DNA of 64,000 nucleotides from CAZJHX01 sp964545715 (GCA_964545715.1 CAZJHX010000045.1:1-64000), one strand, 5' to 3'. Positions 1-8,098 are shown, numbered from the stretch's first letter. Notes: a model not told the origin generated them from the letters alone. Translations and numbers: made by a program.

Positions 1-87
1 TGGATCTCGGTCGTCGGCTATTCGCTGGCGCTGGCCGGCGCCGTCTCGACGCTGGTGCTGGGACAGCGGGTCGACACGCTTGAATAA
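1..87 (+). CDS. C-terminal tail of a membrane protein (partial)
   Basis: Frame 1 is open from the window edge to TAA at 85-87 and gives 28 residues. The stretch GYSLALAGAVSTLVLG is hydrophobic enough for a final membrane helix, followed by a short polar tail (QRVDTLE). The gene lies 28 bases upstream of serS on the same strand. Too little is present to name a family. Confidence 0.55.
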   Translation, partial: WISVVGYSLALAGAVSTLVLGQRVDTLE

Positions 88-115
88 CCCGCCGCGCCCT
101 TTATGATGCGGCGCC

Positions 116-1402
116 ATGTTGGATCCAAAAGCCATTTTGACCGATCCGGACCGCGCGATTGCGCAGTGGACCCGCCTGGGCCTTGACGGGGCCGCGATCG
201 TCGCCGAGTTGACCGCCGAAGATCAGGTGCGCAAGCAGGCGATTCGAGCCCACGACGAGGCCAAGCGGCAGCAGACCGAGCTGTCCGGTGTCTTTCGGGA
301 CAAGTCCGCCTCCGGTGAGGCCAAGGCCGCCGCCCGCGAGCAGCTGAAGCCGCTGTCGGACACGATCAAGAACGAGGGCGCCAACATGAAGGCCGCCACC
401 GACCGGATCCGCCAAAAGCTGATGGCGCTGGACAACTTTGCGCACGACAGCGTGCCGGACGGAAGCACCGAAGCCGATAACCAGCTGTCCCACACCTGGG
501 GCGAGCCGCGGCAGTTCGACTTTGAGCCGCGTGACCACGTGGAGCTCGGCGAGGCGCTGGACATCCTGGACTTTGAAGCGGCCGCGAGGATCAGCGGCTC
601 GGGCTTTGCGGTGTACCGTGGACTGGGTGCGCGACTGGAGCGGGCCCTGGCGTCCTTCATGCTGGACCTGCACACCACCGAGCACGGGTACACGGAGGTC
701 TACACGCCGTACCTGGTCGTGCGTCACACGATGGAAGGGACCGGCCAGCTCCCCAAGTTCGAGGACGACGCCTTCAAGACCGAAGACGATCGCTTCCTGA
801 TCCCGACGTCCGAGGTGTCGGTGACCAATCTGCACCGCGGCCAGCTGTTGGAGCCGGGCGAGCTGCCCAAGCACTACACGGCGTACTCCTCGTGCTTTCG
901 GCGCGAGGCGGGCTCGTACGGCAAGGACACGCGCGGCCTGACCCGCGTCCACCAGTTTCAGAAGGTGGAGATGATCAAGATCGTGCCGCCCGAGGCCAGC
1001 TACGACGAGCTGGACGCCATGGTCGGCAACGCCGAGGCCGTGCTTCAGAAGCTGGAGCTGCCGTATCGCGTCGTGACGCTGTGCACCGGCGACCTGGGCT
1101 TCGCCGCGACCAAGACGTTTGACGTCGAGGTCTGGCTGCCGTCGAACGGAGGCGGCTGGCGCGAGATCAGCTCGTGCTCCAACTGCGAGGACTTTCAGGC
1201 GCGTCGCGCGGACATCCGCTATCGCCCGGCCAAGGGCGAAAAGCCCCGGTTTGCACACACGCTGAACGGCTCCGGTCTGGCGATCGGGCGCACGATCATC
1301 GCTCTGCTCGAGAACGGGCAACAGGCGGACGGCAGCGTGAAGATCCCCACGGCGCTTCAACCGTATATGGGGGGCATCGAGGTAATCGCTGCACCCGCGT
1401 GA
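116..1402 (+). CDS. serS: Seryl-tRNA synthetase
   Basis: Charges all tRNA-Ser isoacceptors with serine in the cytoplasm. At 428 residues it has the usual family length. Residues about 1-110 form the N-terminal coiled-coil arm that grips the long variable arm of tRNA-Ser (Lys/Glu/Gln-rich, no catalytic motifs). The class II core follows: motif 2 at about 260-278 (CFRREAGSYGKDTRGLTR) and motif 3 at about 383-400 (GSGLAIGRTIIALLENGQ), with the serine-site TSEVS element at about 231. The ATG at 116 is chosen because the protein then begins MLDPKAILTDPDRA, as expected for the arm. It is followed by its own tRNA substrates, in the same block order as serS-tadA-dnaX-recR in many bacteria. Confidence 0.98.
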   Translation: MLDPKAILTDPDRAIAQWTRLGLDGAAIVAELTAEDQVRKQAIRAHDEAKRQQTELSGVFRDKSASGEAKAAAREQLKPLSDTIKNEGANMKAATDRIRQKLMALDNFAHDSVPDGSTEADNQLSHTWGEPRQFDFEPRDHVELGEALDILDFEAAARISGSGFAVYRGLGARLERALASFMLDLHTTEHGYTEVYTPYLVVRHTMEGTGQLPKFEDDAFKTEDDRFLIPTSEVSVTNLHRGQLLEPGELPKHYTAYSSCFRREAGSYGKDTRGLTRVHQFQKVEMIKIVPPEASYDELDAMVGNAEAVLQKLELPYRVVTLCTGDLGFAATKTFDVEVWLPSNGGGWREISSCSNCEDFQARRADIRYRPAKGEKPRFAHTLNGSGLAIGRTIIALLENGQQADGSVKIPTALQPYMGGIEVIAAPA

Positions 1403-1411
1403 GGTTGGTGG

Positions 1412-1552
1412 TTGCCATTTGATAAAACGCTGCTAGNNNNNNNNNNNNNNNNNNNNNNNNNNNNNNNNNNNNNNNNNNNNNNNNNNNNNNNNNNNNNNNN
1501 NNNNNNNNNNNNNNNNNNNNNNNNNNNNNNNNNNNNAAAACGCTGCTAGTAT
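1412..1552 (+). promoter_or_regulatory. Candidate sigma70 promoter of the tRNA cluster, split by the assembly gap
   Basis: A TTGCCA (-35 like, 1412-1417) lies just left of the 100-N gap and TAGTAT (-10 like, 1547-1552) just right of it. The two gap edges carry the same 13 bases; if these are one sequence the elements are 16 bases apart, followed by a GC-rich CCCTGCGG discriminator typical of stable-RNA promoters, with transcription starting about 11 bases before the first tRNA. This is inference resting on collapse of the gap. Confidence 0.4.
1437..1536. other. Assembly gap of 100 N
   Basis: Exactly 100 N, the conventional size for a gap of unknown length. Both edges show AAAACGCTGCTAG (1424-1436 and 1537-1549), so the flanking contigs may simply overlap by 13 bases with nothing missing. 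Confidence 0.95.
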
Positions 1553-1569
1553 CCCTGCGGCCCACTCCC

Positions 1570-1654
<85 letters not shown>

Positions 1655-1696
1655 CCTGAGAATAAGTCGGGCGTAGGTTCTTTAAAAACTAAGCCT

Positions 1697-1781
1697 GGAG
1701 AGGTGACCGAGCGGCCGAAGGTGCTCGCCTGCTAAGCGAGTGTAGGTCTTCCTACCGAGGGTTCGAATCCCTCCCTCTCCG
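1697..1781 (+). tRNA. tRNA-Ser(GCU)
   Basis: Acceptor GGAGAGG/CCTCTCC, anticodon stem CTCGC/GCGAG, loop CTGCTAA with anticodon GCU at 1731-1733, long variable arm, T stem GAGGG/CCCTC and discriminator G. Reads AGC/AGU. No encoded CCA. Acceptor and T arms are identical to the CGA and GGA isoacceptors downstream, suggesting local duplication. Confidence 0.97.
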
Positions 1782-1789
1782 CCGTATAT

Positions 1790-1866
1790 GCGCCCATAGC
1801 TCAGCTGGATAGAGCGGTGGTCTACGAAACCACAGGTCAGAGGTTCGAATCCTCTTGGGCGTACCA
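1790..1866 (+). tRNA. tRNA-Arg(ACG) with encoded CCA
   Basis: The 77-nt gene has acceptor GCGCCCA/TGGGCGT (G-U at 1:72), T stem AGAGG/CCTCT, anticodon ACG and an encoded CCA at 1864-1866. This is the one bacterial tRNA whose A34 is deaminated to inosine by TadA so that it reads CGU, CGC and CGA. Only four bases separate its CCA from the tadA ATG at 1871. Confidence 0.97.
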
Positions 1867-1870
1867 GCGG

Positions 1871-2347
1871 ATGGACAGGCAATTCATGGGAGAGGCTCTC
1901 GCGCTTGCAGCCACGGCGGCCGGCGCGGGGGAGATCCCCGTCGGGGCGGTAGTCGTCCATGAGGGGATGATCGTGGGTCGCGGATACGATCTCCGCGAGT
2001 CCAGCAACGATCCGACTGCCCACGCTGAAGTGCTTGCCATCCGAGAAGCGGCTGCGCGCCTGGATTCCTGGCGTTTGCCTGGCTGCTCGCTGTACGTGAC
2101 GTTGGAGCCATGCGTCATGTGCATGGGTGCGATTATCAACTCACGGCTCGAGTGCCTGATCTATGGAGCGCCGAGCCCCAAATCAGGCGCGGTTGAATCG
2201 GTTCTGGAGCTTGCTTCAGTGCCAGCCCTGAACCATCGGGTTCGGGTGCGAAGCGGAGTCCGGCACGCCGAGTGCGCGGCGGTCCTCGCAACGTTCTTTG
2301 ATGAATTGAGAGACCGGAGAGGTGTCCGAGCGGCCGAAGGTGCCTGA
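1871..2347 (+). CDS. tadA: tRNA-specific adenosine deaminase TadA
   Basis: Zinc deaminase that converts A34 of tRNA-Arg(ACG) to inosine. The 158-residue product has the zinc and proton-shuttle motif TAHAEVLAIRE and the second zinc motif EPCVMCMGA, plus IPVGAVVV and PALNHRV blocks typical of TadA. ATG 1871 is the first start after the tRNA; ATG 1886 (MGEALALA) is an alternative. Neither has a convincing Shine-Dalgarno sequence, since the upstream bases are the 3' end of tRNA-Arg. The last ten codons (R-R-G-V-R-A-A-E-G-A) and the TGA stop lie within the tRNA-Ser(CGA) gene. They supply a basic C-terminal tail like that of other TadA proteins. Codon usage is less GC-biased than in dnaX downstream. 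Confidence 0.95.
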   Translation: MDRQFMGEALALAATAAGAGEIPVGAVVVHEGMIVGRGYDLRESSNDPTAHAEVLAIREAAARLDSWRLPGCSLYVTLEPCVMCMGAIINSRLECLIYGAPSPKSGAVESVLELASVPALNHRVRVRSGVRHAECAAVLATFFDELRDRRGVRAAEGA

Positions 2348-2402
2348 TTCGAAATCAGGTGTGGGTTCGCGCCCACCGAGGGTTCGAATCCCTCCCTCTC
2401 CG
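2316..2402 (+). tRNA. tRNA-Ser(CGA), overlapping the 3' end of tadA
   Basis: Acceptor GGAGAGG/CCTCTCC, anticodon stem CCTGA/TCAGG with anticodon CGA, variable-arm hairpin GTGGG/CCCAC, T stem GAGGG/CCCTC, discriminator G. Reads UCG. Its first 32 bases are also tadA coding sequence, and the tadA stop codon (2345-2347) forms part of the anticodon stem. RNase P cleavage at its 5' end would cut tadA mRNA before the stop. Confidence 0.96.
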
Positions 2403-2428
2403 CTGATGGCGTCTTGAAAGGGGCGTCT

Positions 2429-2517
<89 letters not shown>

Positions 2518-2532
2518 ATTGTCACCTGCACT

Positions 2533-2551
2533 CACGAGCAGTATGCTCGTG
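2533..2551 (+). other. Perfect 8-bp hairpin that includes the 5' arm of the SRP RNA
   Basis: CACGAGCA-GTA-TGCTCGTG is an 8-bp stem with a 3-base loop. Its right arm is also the start of the 4.5S RNA, whose CTCGTG otherwise pairs with CACGAG at 2649-2654. It has no T-tract, so it is not a classical terminator. It may mark a processing site between the tRNA and SRP RNA. Confidence 0.4.
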
Positions 2552-2655
2552 GGTAGCGAGGGCTCGCGCAAGAGTGAAACTGTGAATCCGCCAGGCCCGG
2601 GAGGGAGCAACGGTAGCGGGGAAGCTTTGTGCGCGGGTCCTCCCTACACACGAGA
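2545..2655 (+). ncRNA. ffs: 4.5S signal recognition particle RNA
   Basis: RNA scaffold of the bacterial SRP, binding Ffh and guiding co-translational membrane targeting. The conserved domain IV core is visible as CCAGGCCCGGGAGGGAGCAA (2591-2610), matching the general CAGGYCCGGAAGGAAGCA pattern. The ends pair: CTCGTGGGTAG with CTACACACGAG, and CTCGCGCA with TGTGCGCGGG, giving one long rod of about 111 nt. The tetraloop reads GGGA rather than the common GGAA. The position between tRNA-Ser/tadA and dnaX is the classical one. The exact ends are inferred from pairing. Confidence 0.88.
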
Positions 2656-2682
2656 GCCCTCCAGCCCCCCCATGGGTGAACA

Positions 2683-4464
2683 ATGGCGTATCTGGTATTA
2701 GCCCGGAAGTTTCGACCAGCAAAATTCGACGAGATCGTCGGACAAGAGCATGTGACACGCGCACTGAAGAACGCGATCCGCTTGGATCGTGTGGCGCACG
2801 CGTTTCTGTTCACGGGTGCACGCGGGGTCGGCAAGACGACGGCCGCACGCGTGCTCGCCAAGGCGCTGCAATGTGAAAAAGGGCCCATCGAGGAGCCGTG
2901 CGGCGAGTGCAGCGCCTGCACCGAGATCGTGGCCGGCAGCGCGATAGACGTGCTGGAGATCGACGGCGCCAGCAATCGCGGCATCAACGAGATCCGCGAG
3001 CTGCGCGACGGCATTGCATATCGCCCGTCGCGAGACCGCTTCAAGATCTACATCATCGACGAGGTGCACATGCTCACCTCCGAGGCCTTCAACGCGCTGT
3101 TGAAGACCCTGGAGGAGCCGCCGCGCCACGTGAAGTTCATCTTTGCGACCACCGAGCCGCAGAAGATCCCGGTCACGATTCTCAGCCGGTGCCAGCGCTA
3201 CGACTTCAAGCGCGTCCCGCTGGGCCAGGTGAAGCGCCACCTGGACTACATCCTGTCCAAGGAGGAGATCGAGGTCGCCGAAGAGGGCGTGCGAATGATC
3301 GCGCGCGAGTCTGAGGGCAGCGTGCGCGATGCGCTGAGCCTGCTGGACCGGGTGATCAGCTTCGCGGGCGAGAAGGCGGATGCCAAAGCGGTGGCCGACT
3401 CCCTGGGCATCGCGGATCGCAAATGGCTGGTCGACCTGACGCGCGGCATGCTGAGCGCCGACACCGCGGCGGCCCTGGGCGTGATCAGCGACGTGCACCA
3501 CTACGGGTACGACATGCGCGCGTTCACCGCGGACCTGCTGAACACCGTGCGCGACCTGATCGTCGTGAAGGTATGCGGCGCCAACGCGCGCGCGGCCGAG
3601 CTGAGCGACTCCGAGGCGCGTGCGCTGACCGAGCTTGGCCAGGAGCAGCCGATCACGGCGCTGCAGCGCATGTTCCAGATCCTTTTGACCGCCGCAGACG
3701 ATGTCGCGGCATCTCGCCACCCACGCCTGGTCCTGGAGATGGCCATCATCAAGTGCACCACGGTGCGCGGGCTGCAGAGCGTTCCCGACGTGCTGAAGCG
3801 CATCGAAGAGCTCGAGCAGCGCCTGACCTCAGGAGGTCCCAGCCCGGGCGGTGGGGGAGGCAGCGGGGGTGGAGGCCGCCCTAAGCCGCCGGCGCGCGCT
3901 CAACAGCCGCAACGCACGCCGGCTCCCGCACCTGCGGCCCCTCAGAATCGTCAGCCACCGCCGGGTCCGCCGCCGATGTTGGACGGGCCTCCACAAGGTC
4001 GCTTCGACGATGCGCCGCCGATGATCGAGGCGCCGGATCACACGGCGTCCCAGACCGATCTCCCGCCGCTGACCGCGGAGGGGTGGCCCGATTTCGTGGC
4101 GTCCATCAAGGGCTCGGACCCGCTGCTGGCGTCGATGCTGGAGAACGCGGTGGTCATGAGCACCGACGGCGGGCTGATCCTGGGCGTCGCCAACAAGTTC
4201 TATCGCACACAGCTGGGCGAGGGCGGCACACACGACCGGCTGAAGGCGCTGCTGCGCGCGGCTCACGGGTTGCACACGCTGGAGCTGCGCGAGGTGGGCC
4301 AGGAGGCCAGCACCATCGCGTCACGGCGATCGGCCAAACGCGCTGACGAGATCACACGACGCGAGCGCCGCATCGAAAACAACCCGGTCACGCGCACCGT
4401 TATAGAGTCCATGGGCGCCGAGGTTGTGGCGCTGAAAGCAATCGAGGAGTTCGACGATGACTGA
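2683..4464 (+). CDS. dnaX: DNA polymerase III gamma/tau subunit
   Basis: Clamp-loader ATPase subunit of the replicative polymerase. The 593-residue product has Walker A GARGVGKTT at about 45-53, zinc-binding cysteines C64, C73, C76 and C79, DEVH Walker B at about 126, and the SRC arginine-finger element (ILSRCQRYDF) at about 167. Residues about 382-455 are a Gly/Pro/Ala-rich linker, followed by a tau-type C-terminal domain (about 460-593). No A-rich slippery site for programmed frameshifting is evident, so a separate gamma form is not predicted. It is the first gene of the overlapping dnaX-ybaB-recR operon (8-base and 4-base overlaps). Confidence 0.97.
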   Translation: MAYLVLARKFRPAKFDEIVGQEHVTRALKNAIRLDRVAHAFLFTGARGVGKTTAARVLAKALQCEKGPIEEPCGECSACTEIVAGSAIDVLEIDGASNRGINEIRELRDGIAYRPSRDRFKIYIIDEVHMLTSEAFNALLKTLEEPPRHVKFIFATTEPQKIPVTILSRCQRYDFKRVPLGQVKRHLDYILSKEEIEVAEEGVRMIARESEGSVRDALSLLDRVISFAGEKADAKAVADSLGIADRKWLVDLTRGMLSADTAAALGVISDVHHYGYDMRAFTADLLNTVRDLIVVKVCGANARAAELSDSEARALTELGQEQPITALQRMFQILLTAADDVAASRHPRLVLEMAIIKCTTVRGLQSVPDVLKRIEELEQRLTSGGPSPGGGGGSGGGGRPKPPARAQQPQRTPAPAPAAPQNRQPPPGPPPMLDGPPQGRFDDAPPMIEAPDHTASQTDLPPLTAEGWPDFVASIKGSDPLLASMLENAVVMSTDGGLILGVANKFYRTQLGEGGTHDRLKALLRAAHGLHTLELREVGQEASTIASRRSAKRADEITRRERRIENNPVTRTVIESMGAEVVALKAIEEFDDD

Positions 4465-4792
4465 TGGCGGATTTGATCTCGGGGCGCTGCTGCAAAAGGC
4501 ACGCAGCATGCAGGCCAACATGCAGGAGGCCCAGGAGAAGGCGGCTGCCATTCGCGTCGAGGGCAAGGCCGGCGGAGGCATGGTCGTCGCGGTGGCCAAC
4601 GGCCGTGGACAGATCATGCGCCTGACGATCGAGCAGTCGCTGCTGGATACGGGCGACAAGGAGATGCTCGAGGACCTGACGGCCGCGGCGGTCAACCAGG
4701 CTTACAAGCTGGCGAAAGAGGCGCTGAAAGCCGAGATGAGCAAGGCCACCGGCGGCCTCCCGATGCCGTTCGATCTGGATGGTCTCGTGTGA
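4457..4792 (+). CDS. ybaB: YbaB/EbfC family nucleoid-associated protein
   Basis: Small DNA-binding protein of 111 residues, normal for the family. It shows the family pattern: helix with Gln/Met repeats (LLQKARSMQANMQEAQEK), a sheet core containing GKAGGGMVVAVANGRG, then a C-terminal helix and the GLPMPFDLDGL tail. It overlaps the dnaX end by 8 bases and shares GTGA with the recR start, indicating translational coupling. Between dnaX and recR is its usual genomic place; members bind DNA as dimers. Confidence 0.93.
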   Translation: MTDGGFDLGALLQKARSMQANMQEAQEKAAAIRVEGKAGGGMVVAVANGRGQIMRLTIEQSLLDTGDKEMLEDLTAAAVNQAYKLAKEALKAEMSKATGGLPMPFDLDGLV

Positions 4793-5388
4793 GGATTCCC
4801 GCTTCCCTGGAGCGCGTCATCGGCGCCCTGGCGCGCCTCCCGGGCGTGGGTGAAAAGACGGCCGCACGCTTCGCTTTTCACATCCTGAAAGAGTCCGAGG
4901 GCTACGCCAAAGATCTGGCGGAGGCGGTCGGCGCGTTGCACGAGAGCGTGGGCCACTGCACGCGGTGCCACAACCTGGCGGAGGACGCGCTGTGCAATAT
5001 CTGCGCGGACACGTCGCGCGACCAGAATCGGCTGTGCGTGACCGAGGGCATCCAGGAGGTCATGGCGATCGAGCGCACGGGCGAGTTTCGAGGCACCTAT
5101 CACGTGCTGCACGGGGTGCTGTCGCCGATCCGCGGCATCGGGCCCGACTCGCTGAAGATCGACACGCTGCTGCCGCGCATCAGCGATGAAGCGGTGGACG
5201 AGGTGATCGTGGCGACCAACGTGGACGTCGAGGGCGAAGCCACCGCCCTGTACCTGCAAAAGCTGCTGCGTCGCTTCGACGGCGTGACCGTCAGTCGGAT
5301 CGCGACCGGGGTACCGATGGGCGGTGAGCTGGAGTATCTGGATCAGGTGACGCTGGCCCGAGCGCTCAGAGACCGCCGCGAATTCTAG
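4789..5388 (+). CDS. recR: Recombination mediator protein RecR
   Basis: Acts with RecF/RecO to load RecA at single-strand gaps. The 199 residues match the family length: N-terminal helix-hairpin-helix (IGALARLPGVGEKTAARFA), C4 zinc finger (CTRC and CNIC, with C-x2-C spacing), Toprim domain beginning LCVTEGIQEVMAIE with the conserved HVLHGVLSPIRGIGPD, and the C-terminal Walker-B-like strand. The start is GTG 4789, overlapping the ybaB stop by four bases. Its TAG stop is part of a palindrome shared with the convergent downstream gene. Confidence 0.96.
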   Translation: MRIPASLERVIGALARLPGVGEKTAARFAFHILKESEGYAKDLAEAVGALHESVGHCTRCHNLAEDALCNICADTSRDQNRLCVTEGIQEVMAIERTGEFRGTYHVLHGVLSPIRGIGPDSLKIDTLLPRISDEAVDEVIVATNVDVEGEATALYLQKLLRRFDGVTVSRIATGVPMGGELEYLDQVTLARALRDRREF

Positions 5389-5399
5389 CAGCCTGCTAG
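5385..5399. repeat. 15-bp palindrome carrying both stop codons of convergent genes
   Basis: CTAGCAG-C-CTGCTAG. The left TAG (5386-5388) ends recR and the right CTA (5396-5398) is the TAG stop of the minus-strand gene, so seven bases separate the two stops. The loop is one base and there is no T-tract, so a rho-independent terminator is not supported. Confidence 0.6.
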
Positions 5400-8095
5400 G
5401 CGTCGCTCTCCAACCCCATGATGGTCCACTCGTTGTGGTCCGGCAGATCGAACAGCTCCTGTAGGACCTCTTTGGGGTTGGCGTAGAGCGGGTCGAAGTT
5501 CTCGATGACCCCGTGCAGCTTGCCGTCTTCCTCAGTCTCGAACTCGCCCCGGATCGCGTTGGTGATCTTGGCGTACATATCGTCGTACGCCGCCTGCTTC
5601 TCCGGGTCTTTCTTGCTGGGAGCGACGCGCAGCGGCGCCTTCTTCATCAGCCGCGGCAGCTTGCGCAGAAACTTGTCGTACGCCCCCGGGCTCTTCTCCT
5701 GCGCGCGCTTGCCCTGGCTGACCAGCGCCGTAATCCGCTTGTTCTTGCGGCGGCGCCTGATGAGCTTGGCCAGGCTGAGCGACGTCAGGAAGCCGCGGTT
5801 GCGGCGGGCCGCGTGAAACGTAATCCACATGACGAAGTGGATGGGGTGATAGTGATAGATGCGCCCATCCCACTTGTCCTCGAGCAGCCCGACCGCCTCG
5901 GCCACCTCTTTGGTCAGCCAGATGAAGGGCAGGAACTTGCGGATCTCGCGAGAGAAGAGGCCCTTGCGGCGCACCAGCTTCAAGAAGCCCTCGCGCTGGG
6001 TCTCGTTGTCCCACGGCTGGCCGCCGGTGAGGCTGGCGATCCAGTCGACCCGGTCGCTCCATTCGCTGACGTGATACGTGATCGAGCGCCGCAGCTGCTC
6101 ACGGTACAGCTCACCGACATCGCGCTTGTCGGAGCGCGCGGTCCGAGCATAGAAGGCGCGGATCTCGTCTGGAGAGATCTTGTCGTTGGGCCAGAACTGC
6201 AGCTTGCGGTACGGGCGGTAGCGGGACGAGTCACGGAAGATCATCAAGATGTCTTCGGTGCGCACGGTGAGGTCGTCGCCGCGTGCCCGCTGCGGCGTGC
6301 GGAAGTGCTCGGCGTGGGTGTCGAGATCGATGTTGTAGAAGGTGCTCTCGCTGCTGAAGACCTCTACGTGTATCCCGTTCAGGTGGTCCTCCTCGGGATC
6401 GCGGCCGGCGACGACGCCCGCAAAGCCGAGCACCTCGCCCGCGGCCACGCGCAGCTCGAACTCCTCGGCGACCAGCACCGCGATCTTGGACGGGTCGGCC
6501 AGCGCGTTGCTCGTGTATCCGACGGTCAAAAACTCGGCGGCCTTCTTGTCCTCCGACTCGGTCACGCCGACGTCTTCGATGTCCAGGATCAGCTCCGCCA
6601 GCTGGATGTCGACCGGATCGCCCGCGTCCAACCTGCGTTGCAGCTCCTCGCGCTTGGCCTGCAGCTCCGCCTCGTAGCCGGCCACGGCCTTGTCGAGCTC
6701 GTCCTTGTCCTCTTTGAGCGCCTCCAGCTGGTACAGCCGCTTGGGCCAGGTGAGCCGCTCGTATTTGTCGGCCAGCGCGTTGGCGCCCTTCTGGTCGACA
6801 TCCATCGAGTCCAGATGCATGTACAGGGAGAAGAACCGCAGCTTCTCCATCTCGCGGTTGCCCTCTTCGTCGACCTTGCCCTTCCGCTTGGGCAGCTCGA
6901 CGTCGTGGCGCAGCAGGACGAAGTTGTTGTGACCGAGGTGCCGCCGGCCCGGCTCGAAGTGCGCGGCGACCACAATGCCGTCAAACATCGCGTGAACCCG
7001 GTGCCGCTTCTTCTTGATGCCCTTCTGAGGCGGAAACAGGTGTACACCGCCGTGCCACGTCTGGTTTGCGCCCATGGGGAACGTCCCGCCCTGCTCGGCC
7101 TTCTCGGTGTTGCGCATAAGCTGATACGCCGCGGGCGCAGCCTGGGTGACGCTCTTGCCCTGCAAGATCAACTCGGGCTTCCACGCCAGCGGGAACCAGT
7201 TGTACTCGTTTTGCAGCCCCGACAAGACACGCTGCCAGTTGAACGCCGGCCCCGGGTCCCACCGCTGGTCAGTGAGGTGATAATGCGCGACAAAGCCGCG
7301 CAGCTTCTTGAGGTCGCCGTCCTCCAGCATGTGCGGGATCACCTTGCCGTCGACGCTCATCGGGAACCACTTGTCCATCTTCAGCTCGCGAACGAACAGC
7401 TTCAGCAGCAGAATCAGCGAGTCGTACTGCCGCGGCGTGTACCCGTAGACGCGCTGCGTGGAGCCCTGGATCTTGCCCGTCTCCGGGCGCTCCCACTCGT
7501 AGCGCTCAAGCGCCTCTTTGAGCTTGCGGCCGGTCAGCCCGCGCTCCTGCAGCACCCGCTTGGTCATGACCAGATACCGCTTGCGCATGTCCTTGAACTG
7601 CTTGCGCGCCGCCAGGTCTCCGTTCTCCTTTACCAGGCGGTGGTTCATGTCGATGCCGATGCTCTGATCGTTGACGCCGGCGGCATGCGCTGTCCGCTGC
7701 GCGACGTCCGCGAACTGGTAGATGATGCCGTCCCAGTTGATGCAGAAATGCGTGGACAGCCCGCGGGCCAGAAGGATGTCGAAGGTCTTCTTGGCGTGCC
7801 GCGTCAGGTCCGCGTGCAGCACCACGAACTGGATCTTCTCCGCCAGCGCCTCCATCGTGGCGGGCTTACCCTTACGGTCCCGGACGATCGGCATCATGAT
7901 CCCCTTGCCGACCCGCGCTCGCTCGAAATCCAGCTCCGGATCGTCGACAAAGTTGCGCACGAGCTTGGTGCTGGACTCGCCGCTCTTCACCAACGGGTAG
8001 CGCTCACCCAAAATGATGATGTCGTTGTTGAGCCCCTCCTGCCAGGCGTCCGCCCAGGCCGAGGCCTCCATTCCATCTTCATCAAACGGCGGCAT
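5396..8095 (-). CDS. Large putative cell-wall hydrolase: amidase-like plus M23-like domains
   Basis: Product of 899 residues without a signal peptide. Residues about 55-180 resemble the Amidase_2/PGRP fold: a histidine in VVLHADLTRHAKKTFD, then STHFCINWDGIIYQFAD and a later SIGIDMNH, as in zinc N-acetylmuramoyl-L-alanine amidases. Residues about 340-610 resemble an M23/LytM domain (HGGVHLFPP, FDGIVVAAH, NNFVLLRHDV, FFSLYMHLD, GEVLGFAG, GIHVEVF), interrupted by a coiled-coil rich in Glu/Lys/Arg. The C-terminal ~280 residues are a basic helical domain with HYHPIHF that I recall only loosely from secretion-associated wall hydrolases. It ends an apparent operon with the VWA-like and Tat-signal genes (3-base gap). 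The enzymatic role is inference; catalytic zinc ligands need structural confirmation. Confidence 0.7.
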   Translation of the reverse strand: MPPFDEDGMEASAWADAWQEGLNNDIIILGERYPLVKSGESSTKLVRNFVDDPELDFERARVGKGIMMPIVRDRKGKPATMEALAEKIQFVVLHADLTRHAKKTFDILLARGLSTHFCINWDGIIYQFADVAQRTAHAAGVNDQSIGIDMNHRLVKENGDLAARKQFKDMRKRYLVMTKRVLQERGLTGRKLKEALERYEWERPETGKIQGSTQRVYGYTPRQYDSLILLLKLFVRELKMDKWFPMSVDGKVIPHMLEDGDLKKLRGFVAHYHLTDQRWDPGPAFNWQRVLSGLQNEYNWFPLAWKPELILQGKSVTQAAPAAYQLMRNTEKAEQGGTFPMGANQTWHGGVHLFPPQKGIKKKRHRVHAMFDGIVVAAHFEPGRRHLGHNNFVLLRHDVELPKRKGKVDEEGNREMEKLRFFSLYMHLDSMDVDQKGANALADKYERLTWPKRLYQLEALKEDKDELDKAVAGYEAELQAKREELQRRLDAGDPVDIQLAELILDIEDVGVTESEDKKAAEFLTVGYTSNALADPSKIAVLVAEEFELRVAAGEVLGFAGVVAGRDPEEDHLNGIHVEVFSSESTFYNIDLDTHAEHFRTPQRARGDDLTVRTEDILMIFRDSSRYRPYRKLQFWPNDKISPDEIRAFYARTARSDKRDVGELYREQLRRSITYHVSEWSDRVDWIASLTGGQPWDNETQREGFLKLVRRKGLFSREIRKFLPFIWLTKEVAEAVGLLEDKWDGRIYHYHPIHFVMWITFHAARRNRGFLTSLSLAKLIRRRRKNKRITALVSQGKRAQEKSPGAYDKFLRKLPRLMKKAPLRVAPSKKDPEKQAAYDDMYAKITNAIRGEFETEEDGKLHGVIENFDPLYANPKEVLQELFDLPDHNEWTIMGLESDA

Positions 8096-8098
8096 CGA

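Noticed and set aside
2683..4464. Programmed frameshift in dnaX
   Set aside because: No A-rich slippery sequence with downstream hairpin was seen; the frame is continuous to the tau-like end.
5385..5399. Palindrome as bidirectional terminator
   Set aside because: The loop would be one base and there is no T-tract on either side.
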